DNA of 5,190 nucleotides, from the NCBI GenBank assembly GCA_938005655.1, contig CALLNA010000215.1:1-5190 (forward strand). The letters run 5' to 3'. The number at the start of each line of letters is the position of its first letter. Within the stretch, counting starts at the first letter, position 1. The DNA is from an uncultured Novosphingobium sp. (GTDB taxonomy: Bacteria; Pseudomonadota; Alphaproteobacteria; Sphingomonadales; Sphingomonadaceae). This document shows positions 5,174 through 5,190 of the stretch, in pieces. Position numbers and translations under genes: made by a program. The notes under the pieces were generated by a model. That model did no database searches. It saw nothing but the letters and a program-made list of their open reading frames with translations, and had not been told where the DNA came from.

Positions 5174-5190
5174 CCCGCACCGGCGGGCGA
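5168..5190 (+). terminator. Possible hairpin at the DUF2889 gene end, cut by the window edge
   Basis: CCCGC (5174-5178) and GCGGG (5183-5187) pair around a four-base loop immediately after the TGA. TCG at 5168-5170 and CGA at 5188-5190 can extend the stem with the stop codon bulged out. The sequence ends here, so a following T-run cannot be checked. Confidence 0.3.

Noticed and set aside
1..5190. Search by eye for CRISPR repeats, tRNA genes, transposase genes, toxin-antitoxin pairs or phage genes
   Set aside because: None seen. The window is accounted for by four metabolic or uncharacterised genes and short intergenic elements.

Overview
The window is GC-rich (roughly two-thirds G+C by eye) and densely coding. 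Gene content and style point to an alphaproteobacterium, most likely a sphingomonad (Sphingomonas/Novosphingobium/Sphingobium-like). The supports are a DUF2889-type protein beside acyl-CoA catabolism genes, strong GC3 bias, and a palindrome of the 'cccggacttgatc' kind, which I recall as dispersed in alphaproteobacterial genomes. The assignment is inferred from reading, not from a search.

Layout, left to right. Bases 1-70 hold no gene but contain a good sigma70-like promoter (TTGACA, 17-nt spacer, TATATG) on the minus strand, firing out of the window to the left. Bases 72-119 form a long interrupted palindrome that separates that promoter from the operon end. Then come three minus-strand genes, transcribed right to left. 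The first is a short-chain dehydrogenase/reductase of the 3-alpha-hydroxysteroid-dehydrogenase-like type (3330-4163). The second is a double-length acyl-CoA dehydrogenase made of two ACAD halves (964-3177, starting at an internal ATG rather than an upstream GTG). The third is an enoyl-CoA hydratase/isomerase family protein (124-951). The dehydrogenase stop codon overlaps the hydratase ribosome binding site, so those two are tightly coupled. Between the SDR and the dehydrogenase lie 152 bases with a perfect 12-bp hairpin surrounded by interleaved short direct repeats. A 290-base intergenic region with potential secondary structure separates this set from a divergent plus-strand gene (4454-5173) of the uncharacterised DUF2889 type.

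Together the three minus-strand genes can supply the first three chemical steps of a beta-oxidation round: alpha,beta-dehydrogenation, hydration, and oxidation of the hydroxyl. No thiolase or CoA ligase is present in the window. The split, complementary architecture of the dehydrogenase resembles the alpha/beta acyl-CoA dehydrogenases used by actinobacteria on steroid side chains. The SDR has the long Ser-to-Tyr spacing of bacterial 3-alpha-HSD. A bulky substrate (steroid, terpenoid or similar acyl-CoA) is therefore plausible but not shown.

I see no mobile element, CRISPR array, tRNA, rRNA or defence system. The window reads as ordinary catabolic chromosome. Its most interesting points are the composite dehydrogenase, the DUF2889 neighbour of unknown function, and the repeat/hairpin cluster after the SDR gene.
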